Of a stretch of 5,926 nucleotides of DNA, positions 5,069 to 5,926 are shown piece after piece; position 1 is the first letter of the stretch; each line of letters starts with the position of its first letter. The translations under genes were made by a program, and so were the position numbers. Source of the DNA: Methylotetracoccus sp. GTDB taxonomy: Bacteria > Pseudomonadota > Gammaproteobacteria > Methylococcales > Methylococcaceae. The notes beneath the pieces were generated by a model. It was not told the DNA's origin. It did no database searches and worked only from the letters and a program-made list of their open reading frames with translations. Where the stretch lies: contig JALORT010000157.1 in NCBI GenBank assembly GCA_025458755.1, forward strand, positions 1 through 5,926. Reading direction: 5' to 3'.

Positions 5069-5926
5069 ATGCCAGCAGTCCTTTCAAAGCCTCTGCATGC
5101 CGCGGCTGTCGTTTTTCCGCTCACGATGCGCTGGGGGTTCCTCCTGGCGCTGCTGACGGCTGAACTCCTCGCGTTGACCTCACAATACCAGGTACCGACC
5201 CTGTTCACGCCGCGGCTGTCGTTTCATGAGGACCTGGGTTGGTCGGCGGCGCTGTTCAGAAAGTCAAAGGACATGTGGCAACTCGCTTTATGGATCAGCG
5301 GTGCTTGTCTTTGTATCCTCAGTCCGAGGCTGAAATCGATTGCCGGCGAACTTCGGCTGCACGCCTTGGCGCACCGTTGGACGTTTTGGCTTATCGTTCA
5401 TGGTCTTGCGCTAACAGCATTCATCGTGGCCACCTCGATCGTCTTTGCAAGACCGACCGATCCCGCCCGCCTGGCCGCGCCCTGGTTGGCAACGTGGTCG
5501 GTGCTGGCCGTTACGACCATCGTGCCTTGGTTGCTCGCTGTCGCCCCTTCTCGCTTCTGGCTGCAACTGGTTCGCCGGGAGCGTACAGCATTGCTGATCG
5601 GATGCCTGGTCGGCACGTCCGTTTGGTTGCTCGTCGGGATGTTTGTTCGGCAGGAAGCGCCTCTCGCGCAGAAGGCTCTTTGGGGTTCGCTGTCCGAGGC
5701 GACTCTTCATCTGGTCTATTGGCTGCTCGGCTGGGTCTACAAGGACCTGGTGTATCAACCGGACGTCGCCGTGGTCGGAACTGCTTCCTTCCATGTCCGA
5801 ATCAGCTATGCCTGCTCGGGGATCGAAGGGGTCTCACTCATCACGCTGTTCCTTGGCCTTTATTTGTGGCTGTTCCGCCGGGAACTGCGCTTCCCGCAAG
5901 CCTTCTGGCTGTTTCCTCTGGGCATG
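5069..5926 (+). CDS. Exosortase, possibly exosortase E type (3' end outside window)
   Basis: A polytopic inner-membrane transpeptidase-like enzyme that cleaves and sorts proteins carrying a short C-terminal sorting signal, often in exopolysaccharide-producing Gram-negative bacteria. The frame is open to the right edge and gives 286 residues. Hydrophobic segments lie at about 21-38, 70-86, 104-126, 140-160, 174-192, 212-228 and 255-270. The diagnostic stretch is YACSGIEGVSLITLFLGLYLWLF (about 247-269), with Cys249 as the expected active-site cysteine; the partner Arg and His should lie in or past the cut part, with RRELRFP (270-276) a likely Arg region. The long N-terminal membrane part and the CSGIEG context resemble exosortase E, which is fused to a CPBP-family protease and works with VPEID-CTERM proteins; this subtype is an inference. 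The ATG at 5069 is chosen (weak GAAAG before it); an ATG at 5126 has no Shine-Dalgarno site at all. The upstream kinase gene supports an exosortase locus. Confidence 0.85.
   Translation, partial: MPAVLSKPLHAAAVVFPLTMRWGFLLALLTAELLALTSQYQVPTLFTPRLSFHEDLGWSAALFRKSKDMWQLALWISGACLCILSPRLKSIAGELRLHALAHRWTFWLIVHGLALTAFIVATSIVFARPTDPARLAAPWLATWSVLAVTTIVPWLLAVAPSRFWLQLVRRERTALLIGCLVGTSVWLLVGMFVRQEAPLAQKALWGSLSEATLHLVYWLLGWVYKDLVYQPDVAVVGTASFHVRISYACSGIEGVSLITLFLGLYLWLFRRELRFPQAFWLFPLGM
5099..5224 (+). repeat. Exact 16-base direct repeat inside the exosortase gene
   Basis: The 16 bases gccgcggctgtcgttt occur at 5099-5114 and again at 5209-5224, 110 bases apart. They are read in different frames (AAVV in the first copy, PRLS in the second), so protein conservation does not explain them. 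The meaning is unknown; it could be chance in GC-rich DNA or a trace of a small local duplication. Confidence 0.5.

Noticed and set aside
4510..5208. Long minus-strand frame antisense to the kinase and exosortase genes
   Set aside because: It is the shadow of two well-supported genes and has no domain features of its own.
5398..5794. Minus-strand frames opposite the exosortase
   Set aside because: The + strand reading has membrane segments and the CSG motif; the - readings are polar, Arg/Gln-rich shadow products.

Overview
The window looks like a piece of a proteobacterial chromosome: GC-rich by eye, with GC-rich third codon positions in the clear genes. The genus cannot be named from the sequence. 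The main pointers are a YbbP-type permease, a VWA/membrane J-protein gene pair common in Proteobacteria, and a tyrosine kinase of the exosortase-associated type next to an exosortase. These point to a Gram-negative envelope.

Left part (1-1346): the window opens inside a gene for the C-terminal third of a YbbP/FtsX-like ABC permease (+), which ends at 826. A long imperfect hairpin with a short T run (841-910) follows and probably terminates it. Facing it is a gene (-, 921-1346) for a small membrane-anchored protein with an SH3-like C-terminus and a very good ribosome binding site. Positions 1347-1749 are mostly leader and promoter DNA. A doubtful small zinc-ribbon-like frame may lie there.

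Middle (1750-3716): two translationally coupled genes (overlap GTGA) encode a VWA-domain protein with a MIDAS-like metal site and a membrane protein with a C-terminal J domain (HPD motif). The arrangement suggests a dedicated chaperone or assembly module at the inner membrane whose job is not established. Facing it on the - strand is an exported thermonuclease-fold protein that has lost the acidic catalytic residues of staphylococcal nuclease, so it is probably a non-enzymatic relative. A strong hairpin lies just before its start codon.

Right part (3925-5926): a cytoplasmic BY-type tyrosine autokinase of the exosortase-associated family (Walker A, A', B and a C-terminal tyrosine cluster) is followed after about 160 bp by a polytopic exosortase with the CSG motif. 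The exosortase is cut by the window edge. Its long N-terminal membrane region and the CSGIEG context resemble exosortase E, which in known cases is fused to a CPBP protease and serves VPEID-CTERM proteins. Kinase plus exosortase suggests the beginning of an exopolysaccharide/protein-sorting locus that continues to the right.

No rRNA, tRNA, CRISPR array, transposase or insertion sequence was recognised.
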